Source of the DNA: Ruminiclostridium cellulolyticum H10
Lineage (GTDB): Bacteria > Bacillota > Clostridia > Acetivibrionales > DSM-1351
NCBI RefSeq assembly: GCF_000022065.1
Contig: NC_011898.1
Coordinates: 3,909,501-3,973,500, forward strand
DNA: 64,000 nt
Direction of reading: 5' to 3'
In this document: in pieces, positions 19,203-28,883 of the stretch
Numbering within the stretch: the stretch's first letter is position 1
Layout of the letters: each line of letters starts with the position of its first letter
Notes under the pieces: model-generated
Told to the model about the DNA's origin: nothing
The model's input: only the letters and a program-made list of their open reading frames with translations
The model's database searches: none
Position numbers and translations under genes: made by a program

Positions 19203-19682
19203 CTATTTATGATAGGTTTCATTCTTGATAATCTTAAATGCCCTGTATATCTGCTCCATAAGTATAACTCTCGCCAACTGGTGCGGATAGGTCATTTTTG
19301 AAAGACAGAGCCTGTAATCAGCAACCTTTATAAGACTCTGATCCAAGCCTAGAGAGCCTCCTATAATGAATGTAATATGCGAATTACCCGAGAGCATTAC
19401 ATTTTCAAGCTTAGCGGAAAATCCTGAAGAAGTTGTCTGCTCTCCCGCCAAATCCAGTAATACAACATAGCTTCCCTGTTTGACTCTCTTTAGTAGCCTC
19501 TCTGCTTCCTTCTTCTTTACTTGGCTTTCCTGTGCTACGCTGAGTGAATCAGGTGCGTATTCATCATCTACTTCGATAATTTCAATCTCCGTAAAACGTG
19601 ATAATCTTTTAGAATACTCAGATACTGCTTCTTTCAGATACTTTTCTTTTAGCTTTCCTACAGCTGCTATTGTAATTTTCAT
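19203..19682 (-). CDS. rlmH: 23S rRNA (pseudouridine1915-N3)-methyltransferase
   Basis: RlmH, a SPOUT-class methyltransferase that methylates pseudouridine 1915 in helix 69 of 23S rRNA. The 159-residue length, start MKITIAAVGKLKEKYLKEA, SAM-binding knot segment FIIGGSLGLD (about 105-114) and invariant C-terminal HQLARVILMEQIYRAFKI are all diagnostic. It follows walJ on the minus strand, as in the walRK locus of many Firmicutes, but a terminator at 19759-19790 separates the two. Confidence 0.97.
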   Translation of the reverse strand: MKITIAAVGKLKEKYLKEAVSEYSKRLSRFTEIEIIEVDDEYAPDSLSVAQESQVKKKEAERLLKRVKQGSYVVLLDLAGEQTTSSGFSAKLENVMLSGNSHITFIIGGSLGLDQSLIKVADYRLCLSKMTYPHQLARVILMEQIYRAFKIIKNETYHK

Positions 19683-19758
19683 CCTACTGTCTCCTTGGCA
19701 AACTCTACATAATCTTGTCTAAAGCATCCTCTCAGGGATTATTTTACCCAACAAAAAT

Positions 19759-19790
19759 AAAGGGAAACCAGAACGTACTGTTTCCCCTTT
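19759..19790 (-). terminator. Terminator after walJ
   Basis: Stem AAAGGGGAAAC/GTTTCCCTTT with an interior loop and a T-rich tail on the minus strand, between walJ and rlmH. It should separate the wal operon from rlmH. Confidence 0.75.
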
Positions 19791-19804
19791 TCATACTTTA
19801 TTTA

Positions 19805-20596
19805 TTATATTTTATTTATATGTCCTACCCTGTCTCTTAGGGCAACCTCAAGCTCAACGTCACTGCCTACCGCTATTTTCTTTTCATTCAATGCATTATA
19901 TGTTGTCTGATAAGCAAGCTCCGGGAAGTTGTTTTCACTGCTCAAATGACCTAAAATAAAACGACTGCAACCTTTTTCAGCAAGATATGTAATTACCTTC
20001 GCCGCATTCTCATTTGACAAGTGTCCATGGTCTCCCAGAATCCTTTTTTTCAAAGGCCATGGGTAAGGGCCTACCTTTAGCATTTCTATATCATGATTGG
20101 ACTCCAGTAAAACCAAATCATTTCCGACGATAGAGTCAAGAAGTTCATCACTCATATGGCCAATATCAGTAGCTGTTGTAATCCTTTTACCGTCTGCGAA
20201 GAAGTTAAAACCCACGGGTTCTGCTGCATCATGAGGAATCGCAAATGGCCTTATACATATATCCCCGATTTCAAACTCTTCACCTGTACTGAATGCTACT
20301 TTGTTTTCAAGTTTTACAGGCCCGATACCATTTTCCATCGCACACCAGGTAGACTCATTCGCATATATGGGAATGTCCACTTTTCTTGAAAGAATTCCGG
20401 CACCCCTTACATGGTCAACATGTTCGTGGGAAATTAATATAGCACTTAATTCCTCCGGTTTTTCACCAATGGAACACAGTGCCTCAAGTATTTTTTTACC
20501 GCTTAAGCCGGCATCTATAAGAATCTTTGTTTTTTCTGTACCTATAAAAAGTGCATTTCCACTGCTTCCGCTATATAAACTGCAAAACTTGACCAT
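19805..20596 (-). CDS. walJ: Metallo-beta-lactamase-fold protein WalJ (YycJ)
   Basis: A 263-residue MBL-fold hydrolase, the typical last member of walRK operons. Metal ligands are visible in SHEHVDHVRG (near residues 55-64) and the later H of IPHDAAEPVG, plus DIGHMS near 145 and GHLSSEN near 215. WalJ homologues have 5'-to-3' exonuclease activity linked to mismatch repair and couple replication with cell division in some Firmicutes; the exact role here is inferred. It lies 22 bases after murA. Confidence 0.93.
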   Translation of the reverse strand: MVKFCSLYSGSSGNALFIGTEKTKILIDAGLSGKKILEALCSIGEKPEELSAILISHEHVDHVRGAGILSRKVDIPIYANESTWCAMENGIGPVKLENKVAFSTGEEFEIGDICIRPFAIPHDAAEPVGFNFFADGKRITTATDIGHMSDELLDSIVGNDLVLLESNHDIEMLKVGPYPWPLKKRILGDHGHLSNENAAKVITYLAEKGCSRFILGHLSSENNFPELAYQTTYNALNEKKIAVGSDVELEVALRDRVGHINKI

Positions 20597-20618
20597 TTAT
20601 TTGACCCCATCGTAATTA

Positions 20619-21899
20619 TTAATCCTCGGACGACACTCTGCTAATATCAGCTCCGAGAATATTCAGCTTGTGTACAAAGTCCTCGTATCCTCTGTCAATA
20701 TACTTGATATTTAAAATTTCAGTGCGTCCCTTAGAGATTAGTCCTGCAAGAACCATAGCTGCTCCGGCTCGCAAGTCGGTAGCTTTAACAGGTGCACCAG
20801 AGAGGGGATTTCCTCCTTCTATGACTGCAATCCTACCTTCAACCTTGATCCTTGCACCCATCCTTTTTAATTCATCCACATATTGAAATCTGGAATCCCA
20901 TACACCTTCGGTAATAGTACTTACACCCTCTGCAAGACTTAAAAGAACTGTGGCTTGCGGATGAAGGTCTGTAGGAAATCCCGGGTAAGGTAACGTCATT
21001 ATGTTTACATTTCGTATCTTATTTCCGCCTATTATTCTTATAAAATCCTCATCTTCTTGAACGGTCACACCCATTTCAATCAGCTTGGCAGTGAGTGACT
21101 CCATATGCTTTGGAATTACATTTTTTACGGTTACATCACCTTGTGTAGCAGCTGCTGCAATCATAAAGGTTCCCGCCTCAATCATGTCAGGAATAATTGA
21201 ATGAGTTCCTCCGCCTTTTAGGTGATCAACTCCCCTAATCTTAATGACATCTGTTCCGGCCCCTCTGATGTGTGCACCCATGGCATTCAGAAAATTGGCA
21301 ACGTCAACTACATGAGGTTCTTTTGCAGCATTCTCAATAGTTGTCTGCCCTTTTGCCTTTACAGCTGCCAGCATCAGGTTTATGGTAGCACCTACACTGA
21401 CAACATCCAGATAGATCTGAGCCCCGGTAAGATTTGAAGCATCTACTTTAACGATACCATATTCAATCTCTACACTGGCTCCCATTGCTTCAAAACCCTT
21501 TATGTGTTGATCAATGGGTCTGAATCCGAAATCACATCCGCCGGGAAGTGATACCTCTGCTCTTCCAAACCTTGCAATCAATGCTCCTAACAAATAGTAT
21601 GAAGCCCTCATACTTTTAACGAGCTCATATGGAGCTGTCCAGCAATTTATTTCTCTGGTGTCACATATAACGGTGTTGGCATCTTCTTTAGTAATTCTAG
21701 CACCTAACTTACTTAATATTTCCAATAAAACTTTTACATCCTTGATATCAGGAACATTTTCTATCCGGCTGATACCGTTTATAATGAGTGCAGCAGGCAG
21801 AACGGCTACTGCAGCATTCTTGGCTCCGCTTATTGTAACTTCGCCGTTTAGGGGACATGGCCCATTTATTATAAACTTATCCAAACCCTTATACACCAA
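20619..21899 (-). CDS. murA: UDP-N-acetylglucosamine 1-carboxyvinyltransferase
   Basis: MurA adds enolpyruvate from PEP to UDP-GlcNAc, the first committed step of peptidoglycan synthesis and the fosfomycin target. It is 426 residues long with the N-terminal ISGAKNAAVAVLPAAL motif and the catalytic-loop GGCDFGFRP with Cys122. Fosfomycin-sensitive enzymes keep this cysteine, so sensitivity is expected by family knowledge. No ATG start is available: the candidates are TTG 21899, GTG 21896 and TTG 21884; ribosome-site spacing does not separate them clearly, and family alignments usually begin close to the DKFIING segment. The gene sits inside the wal operon between yycI and walJ, an arrangement that ties wall synthesis to wall sensing. 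Confidence 0.95.
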   Translation of the reverse strand: MVYKGLDKFIINGPCPLNGEVTISGAKNAAVAVLPAALIINGISRIENVPDIKDVKVLLEILSKLGARITKEDANTVICDTREINCWTAPYELVKSMRASYYLLGALIARFGRAEVSLPGGCDFGFRPIDQHIKGFEAMGASVEIEYGIVKVDASNLTGAQIYLDVVSVGATINLMLAAVKAKGQTTIENAAKEPHVVDVANFLNAMGAHIRGAGTDVIKIRGVDHLKGGGTHSIIPDMIEAGTFMIAAAATQGDVTVKNVIPKHMESLTAKLIEMGVTVQEDEDFIRIIGGNKIRNVNIMTLPYPGFPTDLHPQATVLLSLAEGVSTITEGVWDSRFQYVDELKRMGARIKVEGRIAVIEGGNPLSGAPVKATDLRAGAAMVLAGLISKGRTEILNIKYIDRGYEDFVHKLNILGADISRVSSED

Positions 21900-22083
21900 C
21901 CTTTTGTATAAACTGTCCAGGCTATAACAGCAATACCTGATTAATAAAGCAAATTTGCAAATACATCAAATTATGTAATAAAATAGCAACTTGCTAAAAC
22001 ATTACACACACGGGTTTATTATACCATTTAGATTTAAATTATTCTACCTTTAATATTATATATCAAAAATTACCAACTATATA

Positions 22084-22917
22084 TTATTTTATTTCCTCTC
22101 CATTACGTGCATTAAAATAAAATTCTTTTCCTTCAGTATTCCTTATTCTCCAGGATAATCCTTCGTACAGTGTCTTTGTTTCTTTGTCTACCCCAGTATA
22201 TCCCTTAAAGCCCATATCAACATTGCATATGTCCATACCCGGATATTTAGTCATTTTCGTAATTAATATCTGATAAACCGGTATAACATTTACGTCCCTT
22301 CTTGCAGTTATACTTATAGGTTTTTTATATTGGTACTTTATGCTTTGTATTTCTTTATTCACTACCCCGATCTCAATAAAATTGTCAAAAACCTCATATC
22401 CCTTATAAATTCCTTTATATATTAATTGCTTCTCATTTACTTTCTTTGTATCAGGATAATAATCCTGCTTAAATTCATCGAACGGTATATCCATTTTAGC
22501 AGCTAATACCTTAAATTTAGCATTAATACCTTCTTTGCTGTCGGTATAAACCTTCACACTGTTTTCACCAGTGCCTGTATATTCAAACCCAGAATCAGAT
22601 GTGAAAACAAGCTTATTCTCACCCTTTACATATGTATCACTACCGGCTTTAACATATCCCTCACCAAGTAATACATCCAGTATTTTTGAACTATTCAAAG
22701 GTCTCTCTTCATATTTGAGTATGTAATCCTTGCCCTTGTACTTTGGTATAGGACATTCTACGTTTATGCCGCTTTTAGCCATAATTAGTCCCGTATTAGT
22801 TATAGTTTGCTGTGATACCTGATCTACCTTAATATTTTTGTACCAGGCAAAAGCCAAAACTATATTCAATATTGTAAATACGACTATTAAAATTATCTTG
22901 GCTCTTTTCCAGTCCAT
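22084..22917 (-). CDS. yycI: WalRK regulatory protein YycI
   Basis: A 277-residue protein with a single N-terminal membrane helix (about residues 7-24, after MDWKRAKI) and an extracytoplasmic domain, the architecture of YycI. In B. subtilis YycI and YycH contact the WalK sensor through their membrane helices and lower its activity. Family signatures are the MDWKRAKIILIVVFTILNIV start and the C-terminal WRIRNTEGKEFYFNARNGE. It follows yycH by 63 bases. Its separate start has a good GGAGGGAGCA ribosome site. Confidence 0.88.
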   Translation of the reverse strand: MDWKRAKIILIVVFTILNIVLAFAWYKNIKVDQVSQQTITNTGLIMAKSGINVECPIPKYKGKDYILKYEERPLNSSKILDVLLGEGYVKAGSDTYVKGENKLVFTSDSGFEYTGTGENSVKVYTDSKEGINAKFKVLAAKMDIPFDEFKQDYYPDTKKVNEKQLIYKGIYKGYEVFDNFIEIGVVNKEIQSIKYQYKKPISITARRDVNVIPVYQILITKMTKYPGMDICNVDMGFKGYTGVDKETKTLYEGLSWRIRNTEGKEFYFNARNGEEIK

Positions 22918-22980
22918 TGCTCCTCCCTCTGGCTATTATGTAATTATTTCCTCTTGTATCCTGTTATAATCATATATTTT

Positions 22981-24486
22981 CTATTTTCCACTTAAAGGAA
23001 TAACATAGCTACTACCGTCTTCTGAATACATTACAAAACTTGGTGCTATATTCTCCTTTAGTACTGAATTTGACAAAACATAATATATCCCAAAATTTTT
23101 AACAGACATTTCTTTATTGTTTAGCTCCGGATATTTTTCGAATGCCTTTGAGTACATATACTGGAACGCCCATTGATAATTCACCATTTTACCGGTCTTG
23201 AACTTAATAGGTATCATTTGGTAGTGAACTACTCTTTTTGAATTTGCCTCAATGATAATACTATTCTCCTGATTATCCATACCCTTAGCAACTGCGTAAT
23301 CCTTGAGTATTACAGGAACTTCACCATACTGTTCACTTATGATAATTGCATAGTCAAATTTAAAAATATATGAATTTGACCTTTCCTCGACAGAGCTAAG
23401 ATACACATTTACTTTAGACAGAAAGTCATTTTGTTTGTTAATATCTATGATAAACTCTATTGCTTTCTTATAGGCATCCAACAATTTTAGATTATAGGCT
23501 GAAGTCTGACTCCCTGTATATTTATATTCAAAAACGGAGTTCTTGTACAGTCGATATACTATATCAAGTCTTTTAAATACGACAGAGCCGTTAATGTCCC
23601 TGTCATAATCGTAATCCCTGCTCGACTCTCCGAATAGTTCCAAAGCAATCTTTTCATAGTCTTCGTAATCCATAGAGTTTAAATCGGCTTTGTCCGTTCC
23701 GCTAAAAGTTGAACATGTAATGCTTGGATAAGCCTCTTCTGTATTGTCCAGCATCGGCCCAAGCATATCCTTTGGGAAGTTTATTTCCTCAGATTTTCCC
23801 CACTTTTCAGCAGCTGTCTGATAATTTTTTGATTCAGGGTTATTTTTAAGGACATTGTACATAGCTGTAAATTCATCTCTTCCCAGTGAATTAATGAAAG
23901 TATTCAAGCTATAGGTATAAATATTTGCGTCATCTCTGATATAAAGAGTATCACTGTATCCGTTATCCGGATCATCAGGACATATAATTAACTTATAAAT
24001 GCTTGAAAGACCATCTCCTGCAGACGGCTTGAGATTTAACACCCATTTAACAATATCTATTGGAATGGATGTTTTAAACTCGAGCATATAAGGTTTGCTA
24101 GCTGCCAGTTTTCCCCACATCTTGCCATTATAGGGTTGAGTTTTTTGAGGTTTAATATCCAGTGCTTGGGACAAATACAGCTTAGCACCATCCCAAATAT
24201 TATTATATTCTTTTGACCCATTGGGGATAATAAAATGATCTCCATCAAAGTCTGTTGACAGCACAATTCTTGAAGGCAAAAGATACTTTCCTTTTGTGTC
24301 TTCTACCGATACCTGTAATGCAATTTTAGAATCAGAAAAAAGAGACGATAAAAAAGGGAAACTGCTGGACTGAGTACTCCAGAGAATCCCCACCTGTACT
24401 ACACAAAGAATTATTAAAAATATTAGAAAAACTGTTTTAAGCTTTTCAAAATAAATTCTTACTTTATCTGAACTTAATTTTATCAT
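22981..24486 (-). CDS. yycH: WalRK regulatory protein YycH
   Basis: A 501-residue single-pass protein with an N-terminal helix (about 17-33) and a long extracytoplasmic part, matching YycH in size and in its position between walK and yycI. The family resemblance is through the topology, the early WSTQSSSFPF segment and the gene order; sequence conservation in this family is low. It is slightly longer than B. subtilis YycH. It starts only 5 bases after the stop of the small exported gene, so translational coupling is likely. Confidence 0.85.
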   Translation of the reverse strand: MIKLSSDKVRIYFEKLKTVFLIFLIILCVVQVGILWSTQSSSFPFLSSLFSDSKIALQVSVEDTKGKYLLPSRIVLSTDFDGDHFIIPNGSKEYNNIWDGAKLYLSQALDIKPQKTQPYNGKMWGKLAASKPYMLEFKTSIPIDIVKWVLNLKPSAGDGLSSIYKLIICPDDPDNGYSDTLYIRDDANIYTYSLNTFINSLGRDEFTAMYNVLKNNPESKNYQTAAEKWGKSEEINFPKDMLGPMLDNTEEAYPSITCSTFSGTDKADLNSMDYEDYEKIALELFGESSRDYDYDRDINGSVVFKRLDIVYRLYKNSVFEYKYTGSQTSAYNLKLLDAYKKAIEFIIDINKQNDFLSKVNVYLSSVEERSNSYIFKFDYAIIISEQYGEVPVILKDYAVAKGMDNQENSIIIEANSKRVVHYQMIPIKFKTGKMVNYQWAFQYMYSKAFEKYPELNNKEMSVKNFGIYYVLSNSVLKENIAPSFVMYSEDGSSYVIPLSGK

Positions 24487-24491
24487 ATTTT

Positions 24492-24923
24492 TTAAAATTT
24501 ATCTAAAAGCCAATTTCGGATATTATCTAACAAACTCTTCTTTTCTGCAGCATAAATTATAGTGTAATCCTTAGGGTCATCCTTGATATTCTTTGTATAG
24601 GCTATGACCCTAATACGATTTTCGCCTTTATATTTAAGTTCAACGTTCTTACCAAACAGTTTACTGCTGCCGACTTTAAAGGTTAGTTCGCCGTCAGTTG
24701 TCTCAAGTGGCTTGTACCTTTCGCTACTTTTATCCCAATACTCAAACTCTATAAAAGTTTCATCATAAGTACATACACCACAAATTGAAAAAATTGGTTT
24801 TTCAACAACTTCGTTTCCATCAGGTCTGGTAATCTTTACAATATTTGCTGCCATTGCAGGTGTTGCAAATATTGCTGTTAAAACAGAAACTATTATAATA
24901 AAAATCAGTATTTTTGATTTCAT
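24492..24923 (-). CDS. Small exported protein inside the wal operon
   Basis: A 143-residue protein with a clear signal peptide (MKSKILIFIIIVSVLTAIFATPAMA, cleavage expected after AMA at residue 25). The mature 118 residues are beta-rich and polar, with two cysteines close together (ICGVC near 48-51) and a segment NIVKITRPDGNEVVEKPIF that looks like the start of an Ig-like strand. I do not recognise a family. Its place between walK and yycH, 5 bases before yycH, suggests a role in wall sensing. A canonical AGGTGATAGC ribosome site precedes ATG. Confidence 0.8.
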   Translation of the reverse strand: MKSKILIFIIIVSVLTAIFATPAMAANIVKITRPDGNEVVEKPIFSICGVCTYDETFIEFEYWDKSSERYKPLETTDGELTFKVGSSKLFGKNVELKYKGENRIRVIAYTKNIKDDPKDYTIIYAAEKKSLLDNIRNWLLDKF

Positions 24924-25030
24924 GCTATCACCTCAAGAAAAAAACAACTATTTGTACTATTTTTTAGTACTATATATTTATTATAATACAAATTCTGTTA
25001 CAATTCCATTACATGGCATTTAAAAAACAT

Positions 25031-26854
25031 TTACATGGCACGTGGTATTTTGACGACTACCTCCGTACCTTTTCCAACTTCACTGGATATATTTATAGTC
25101 CCGCCATGTGCCTGAACAATTTCCTTGGCAATAGATAGACCTAATCCTGTACCTCCCATATCTCTTGACCTTGCCTTGTCCACCCTGTAGAACCTTTCAA
25201 ATACTCTGGGCAGTGATTCACCTGGAATTCCTATCCCGCTGTCTGTAACTTTCATATATACATCGTTGTAAATCTTACCCACATAAACTGTTATTTCACC
25301 ATACTCAGCGGTGTACTTGATAGAATTGCTTATAAGGTTTACTACAACTTGTTCCAGTCTGTCCTTGTCGGCATTTATTACAGGAATATCACCAATTACA
25401 TAGCTTTCAAGCTTTTGATTTTTTCTTTGTGATTCAATTTTTAGTCTTTCAACTATGGTTTTTACCATGGCGTCCAGAGATACTTTTTCTATTTTCCAAT
25501 TCATCTGCTGATTATCCAATCTTGATAGTTGAAGAAGATCCTTGACAAGTCTGGTCATTCTGTCAGCTTCAGAATCAATTACGCTAAGGAAACGGTTTGA
25601 TGTTTCATGATCCTCTACAGCACCGTCCAAGAGAGTTTCAGTGTAACTTTTTATTGAAGTAATTGGTGTGCGAAGTTCATGGGAAACATTTGCAACAAAC
25701 TCCCGCCTCATACTTTCAAGCTTTTGCTGTTCCGTTGCATCATGAAGTACAACAATAATACCTTCTGGCTTTTTATTGGTATCCGTAAATACGGCAAAAT
25801 ACACCTTTACATACATATCATTTATAATAGTATCAGATTCCCGCACCGGGGATTCCTCAAAATAAACTATATCTTCAATCCTTACATCCAATCCTACCTT
25901 AACGGCAAATTCTTTGAAAGGATGGCTCACTGCGTCATTTCCAAGGAGCTTTCTTGCAGCCGGGTTTGCGTGGATTGCCATTCCCTTCAGGTCAAAAGCC
26001 ATTACACCGTCAGCCATGTAATTAAGTATGGTCTCAACCTTGTTTTTCTGACTGGAGATTTCAGACAATGTTTTTTTCAGTTCGGCTGCCATATAGTTAA
26101 AGGTTTTTGTCAGATTACCTATTTCATCCTCAGATTTCACTGCAAGCTGTTCTCCAAAGTCTCCTTCAGCTACTTTTTCAGCCTTGTGCATAACACTTAT
26201 TATAGGAGACGTAATCGTTTTTGAAAGCAGGTATCCTAAAACCAACGATAAAAAAACTGCTATAAGGGCACTGGAAAGTATCAGATAGTTAAACTTCTCC
26301 AATATGGCTATCCATGCTTCCTCCTGATAGGTAAAATAAAAAATTAAATTTTCCTTCGGCTGCTTAATATATTCAAAATACTGGCCGTTAGGACCTTTAA
26401 TGAGACGTTCATTTTTCTGGGGTTTATTTCCCGCCCAGATAGCCATTAGACTTTCACTGGTCTTAATACGATCTGCAAATATCTCTGGTTCATCAGAATA
26501 ACCTTTTTCGGACGAATAAAGAATTCCTCCGTTGGAAGTCTGAATTTTTGTTAAGTCAATTATTGTCATACCAAGGTACGAGGAATTTGCCCCAAAGAAA
26601 AGGGCATCCCCGCTTTCATTAAAATATTGCGAAAGTTTTTGATTTGATTCCGGAACTCCGCCTCTTACATCTATCCAGTTATTATATCCTGCCTCTATAC
26701 TGTTTGCAAAGCTGTCATAATATATATTCTGAAGTCCTGTATTAATAACCACATATACTACGGACACCAGAATAATACACATAGAAACGAAAATATATAC
26801 AAGCTTCCATTGCAGACTGCTCAGAAGCCTAAAAATCCCCTTCCAAAATTTCAT
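25031..26854 (-). CDS. walK: Sensor histidine kinase WalK (YycG)
   Basis: The membrane sensor of the essential wall-metabolism two-component system. Its 607 residues contain two membrane helices (about 13-35 and 188-208) around an extracytoplasmic domain, a HAMP linker (about 208-262), a PAS domain (about 265-370), the phosphoacceptor NVSHELRTPITS with His392, and a HATPase domain with NLISNSIKY, DSGIGIP and GTGLGLSIAKE. This is the normal WalK order. It lies 35 bases after walR. The signal in B. subtilis is wall turnover products and possibly lipid II; here it is inferred. Confidence 0.95.
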   Translation of the reverse strand: MKFWKGIFRLLSSLQWKLVYIFVSMCIILVSVVYVVINTGLQNIYYDSFANSIEAGYNNWIDVRGGVPESNQKLSQYFNESGDALFFGANSSYLGMTIIDLTKIQTSNGGILYSSEKGYSDEPEIFADRIKTSESLMAIWAGNKPQKNERLIKGPNGQYFEYIKQPKENLIFYFTYQEEAWIAILEKFNYLILSSALIAVFLSLVLGYLLSKTITSPIISVMHKAEKVAEGDFGEQLAVKSEDEIGNLTKTFNYMAAELKKTLSEISSQKNKVETILNYMADGVMAFDLKGMAIHANPAARKLLGNDAVSHPFKEFAVKVGLDVRIEDIVYFEESPVRESDTIINDMYVKVYFAVFTDTNKKPEGIIVVLHDATEQQKLESMRREFVANVSHELRTPITSIKSYTETLLDGAVEDHETSNRFLSVIDSEADRMTRLVKDLLQLSRLDNQQMNWKIEKVSLDAMVKTIVERLKIESQRKNQKLESYVIGDIPVINADKDRLEQVVVNLISNSIKYTAEYGEITVYVGKIYNDVYMKVTDSGIGIPGESLPRVFERFYRVDKARSRDMGGTGLGLSIAKEIVQAHGGTINISSEVGKGTEVVVKIPRAM

Positions 26855-26889
26855 GTTAACTCCTACGTATTACATTTAGCTTTACTAAA

Positions 26890-27582
26890 CTAAACTTTAT
26901 TGAAATAGTATCCGACTCCTCTTTTAGTAACGATGTATTGCGGATTTGCAGGATCCTTTTCAAGTTTTTCCCTGACTCTTCTGACTGTAACATCAACAGT
27001 TCTTACATCCCCGTAATATTCATATCCCCACACCTTTTCCAAAAGAGTTTCCCTTGAAAATATGGTTCCTTGCTGTGCCGCAAGGAATTTTACCAGCTCA
27101 AATTCACGTAAGGTAAGCTCTATGGTTTCTTCTCCCCTCTTTACCTCATACCTATCTGTATCAATAGTTAAATCTCCATATTGGTTTACGCTATTATTTG
27201 ACACAGGCTGCTCACCCGGTATCATCCTCCTGAGATTTGCCTTCACACGTGCCATAAGTTCTCTTGGGCTGAATGGCTTTGTTATATAATCATCTGCCCC
27301 AAGCTCAAGTCCCAAGACCTTATCAACTTCCTCTTCCTTTGCTGTTAACATAAGGATAGGTGTTGAGATGGATTGTCTTAATTTCCTGCATACAGTAAAC
27401 CCATCCATTTTTGGAAGCATTATATCCAGCAAAATGAGATCCGGACTCTGGGATAGTGCAAGATTTACTGCTTCCTCTCCGTCATAGGCCTCAATTGTAT
27501 CGTAGCCTTCCTTCTTTAGATTGAATTTCAATATGTCGACAATATTTTTCTCATCGTCTACAATTAAGATCTTTTTGCTCAA
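26890..27582 (-). CDS. walR: Response regulator WalR (YycF)
   Basis: OmpR/PhoB-class response regulator paired with WalK, controlling autolysin and wall genes. The receiver domain has the acidic pocket DD (9-10), the phospho-acceptor Asp53 in LILLDIMLP, and the conserved Lys in TKPFSPRELMARV (near 105). The C-terminal winged-helix domain runs from about 130 with LTLREFELVKFLA and VRRVREKLEKDP. The open frame extends to TTG 27600, but the AGGGGTG ribosome site lies between it and TTG 27582, so the shorter 230-residue form, starting MSKKILIVDD, is preferred. Confidence 0.96.
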   Translation of the reverse strand: MSKKILIVDDEKNIVDILKFNLKKEGYDTIEAYDGEEAVNLALSQSPDLILLDIMLPKMDGFTVCRKLRQSISTPILMLTAKEEEVDKVLGLELGADDYITKPFSPRELMARVKANLRRMIPGEQPVSNNSVNQYGDLTIDTDRYEVKRGEETIELTLREFELVKFLAAQQGTIFSRETLLEKVWGYEYYGDVRTVDVTVRRVREKLEKDPANPQYIVTKRGVGYYFNKV

Positions 27583-27701
27583 AATGACACCCCTAATCAA
27601 ATTTATGTATTCTATTTACTCAAACCTACTTTGAATTATACCATTAATTATACGTAATTAAAAATTAATATTTTGGTAATAGCACTTTTACACAAAATAC
27701 A

Positions 27702-27726
27702 AGGAGTATAAATAAAATATACTCCT
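27702..27726 (-). terminator. Terminator of the SLH/TolC-like operon
   Basis: Perfect 9-bp stem AGGAGTATA/TATACTCCT with a 7-base loop, then a T-rich tail on the minus strand. It separates the TolC-like genes from walR. Confidence 0.65.
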
Positions 27727-27767
27727 GTAACTTAGACGTAATCTGTCTGAAAAAGGTTCCAAAATAA

Positions 27768-28865
27768 TTAAACTATTCTATTGAAGTTTTCATATGCAAT
27801 TAAAAAATCTAATTTTGCTATTTCAAGTGCTATTTTTGCCTCATCTTCACTAGCCTTTACCTTTTCGTAATCTACTAAAGTAATTTGCCCTAACTTGTGC
27901 TTAACCGATGCTACCTCCGCAAGCTTCTCTGTCTTTTCATATTCAAGCCTGTTTATTTCTATATCATCACGAAGATTCATAAGACTATTAAAGTCTGAGA
28001 GTATCTTTACATTTAAATCTTTCCCCATCTCTTCCAGAGCATATTCAGCATCAAGTACACGGTCTTCAACTTCTTCAATTCCATTTGTATCCGGCTTGTA
28101 TGAATATTTTTTTACTATATCGTATTCCAGACGAGCTTCCTCAAGGTCTTTTTTCGCCTTTATAATATCATGGCTTTTTACAATCTGTTCTTCTGCTATT
28201 TTTTCTATGTTAATGTTATCTATATTGTTAACCGGAATATCAACCTTTTTAAGTGTAATTACACTGTTTAAATCCAGACCCAGCATACCGTTTAATTTTA
28301 TTTTCAGGACATCTCTGTCTCTTATCAGACCGTTAACTTTCTGCTGTTCCTGATTTATCGATATCTGAAGACTGGTAACAGTACTTTGGACATCTGTACC
28401 ACTCTTCACCTGCTTCTTTTTAATTTCCAATTCATTTTGGAGTCGTTTTACTGCCTTTTCGCGTAAAGTTATCAGTGTATTTTTATTTAATATTTCATAA
28501 TATGCCTTTGTAATGTCTAGTTCCAGTGACTCTGCTATATTTTGCTTTTCCCATATCAGTTGGTCTATTTGATTTTTTCTCTGTAACGGATACAACAGCT
28601 CTTCCTTTTTATTTGATATCAGTTCCGTATCATCATCCCAGCCCTTAGCCATTGCAGAGGCTGATTTTGCATATGCCAAATCATATCTTTGCTTTGCATA
28701 TGTAATCTTATCGTCGTATAGTTTTACTTCTTTACTGTTACTCAGTGCTGTTTCGATAGCAGACTCCAAACCTAATTCATTTGTAGCTTTTACTGGACTT
28801 AACGTATTTGCGTTAAGCAGAATTAAAAAACCAATTATTATACTACTAATAGCCTTTGCCTTCAT
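27768..28865 (-). CDS. TolC-like exported coiled-coil protein, second copy
   Basis: A 365-residue protein with a signal peptide (first 25-28 residues, ending in a small-residue region before ATNELG) and long amphipathic helices with heptad character. The pattern LESAIETALSNSKEVKLYDDKITYAKQRYDLAYAKS near the start and LGQITLVDYEKVKASEDEAKIALEIAKLDF at the end are the half-repeats typical of the outer-membrane efflux protein (TolC, PF02321) family. In Gram-negatives TolC forms a barrel through the outer membrane, which a clostridium lacks. It follows the paralogue by 18 bases. AGGAG site before ATG. Confidence 0.8.
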   Translation of the reverse strand: MKAKAISSIIIGFLILLNANTLSPVKATNELGLESAIETALSNSKEVKLYDDKITYAKQRYDLAYAKSASAMAKGWDDDTELISNKKEELLYPLQRKNQIDQLIWEKQNIAESLELDITKAYYEILNKNTLITLREKAVKRLQNELEIKKKQVKSGTDVQSTVTSLQISINQEQQKVNGLIRDRDVLKIKLNGMLGLDLNSVITLKKVDIPVNNIDNINIEKIAEEQIVKSHDIIKAKKDLEEARLEYDIVKKYSYKPDTNGIEEVEDRVLDAEYALEEMGKDLNVKILSDFNSLMNLRDDIEINRLEYEKTEKLAEVASVKHKLGQITLVDYEKVKASEDEAKIALEIAKLDFLIAYENFNRIV

Positions 28866-28883
28866 ATTTAAAAACTCCTTCCA

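Noticed and set aside
25679-26224. Plus-strand ORF of 181 codons inside walK
   Set aside because: It lies entirely opposite to the kinase domain coding sequence; its composition is that of a reverse-complement shadow.
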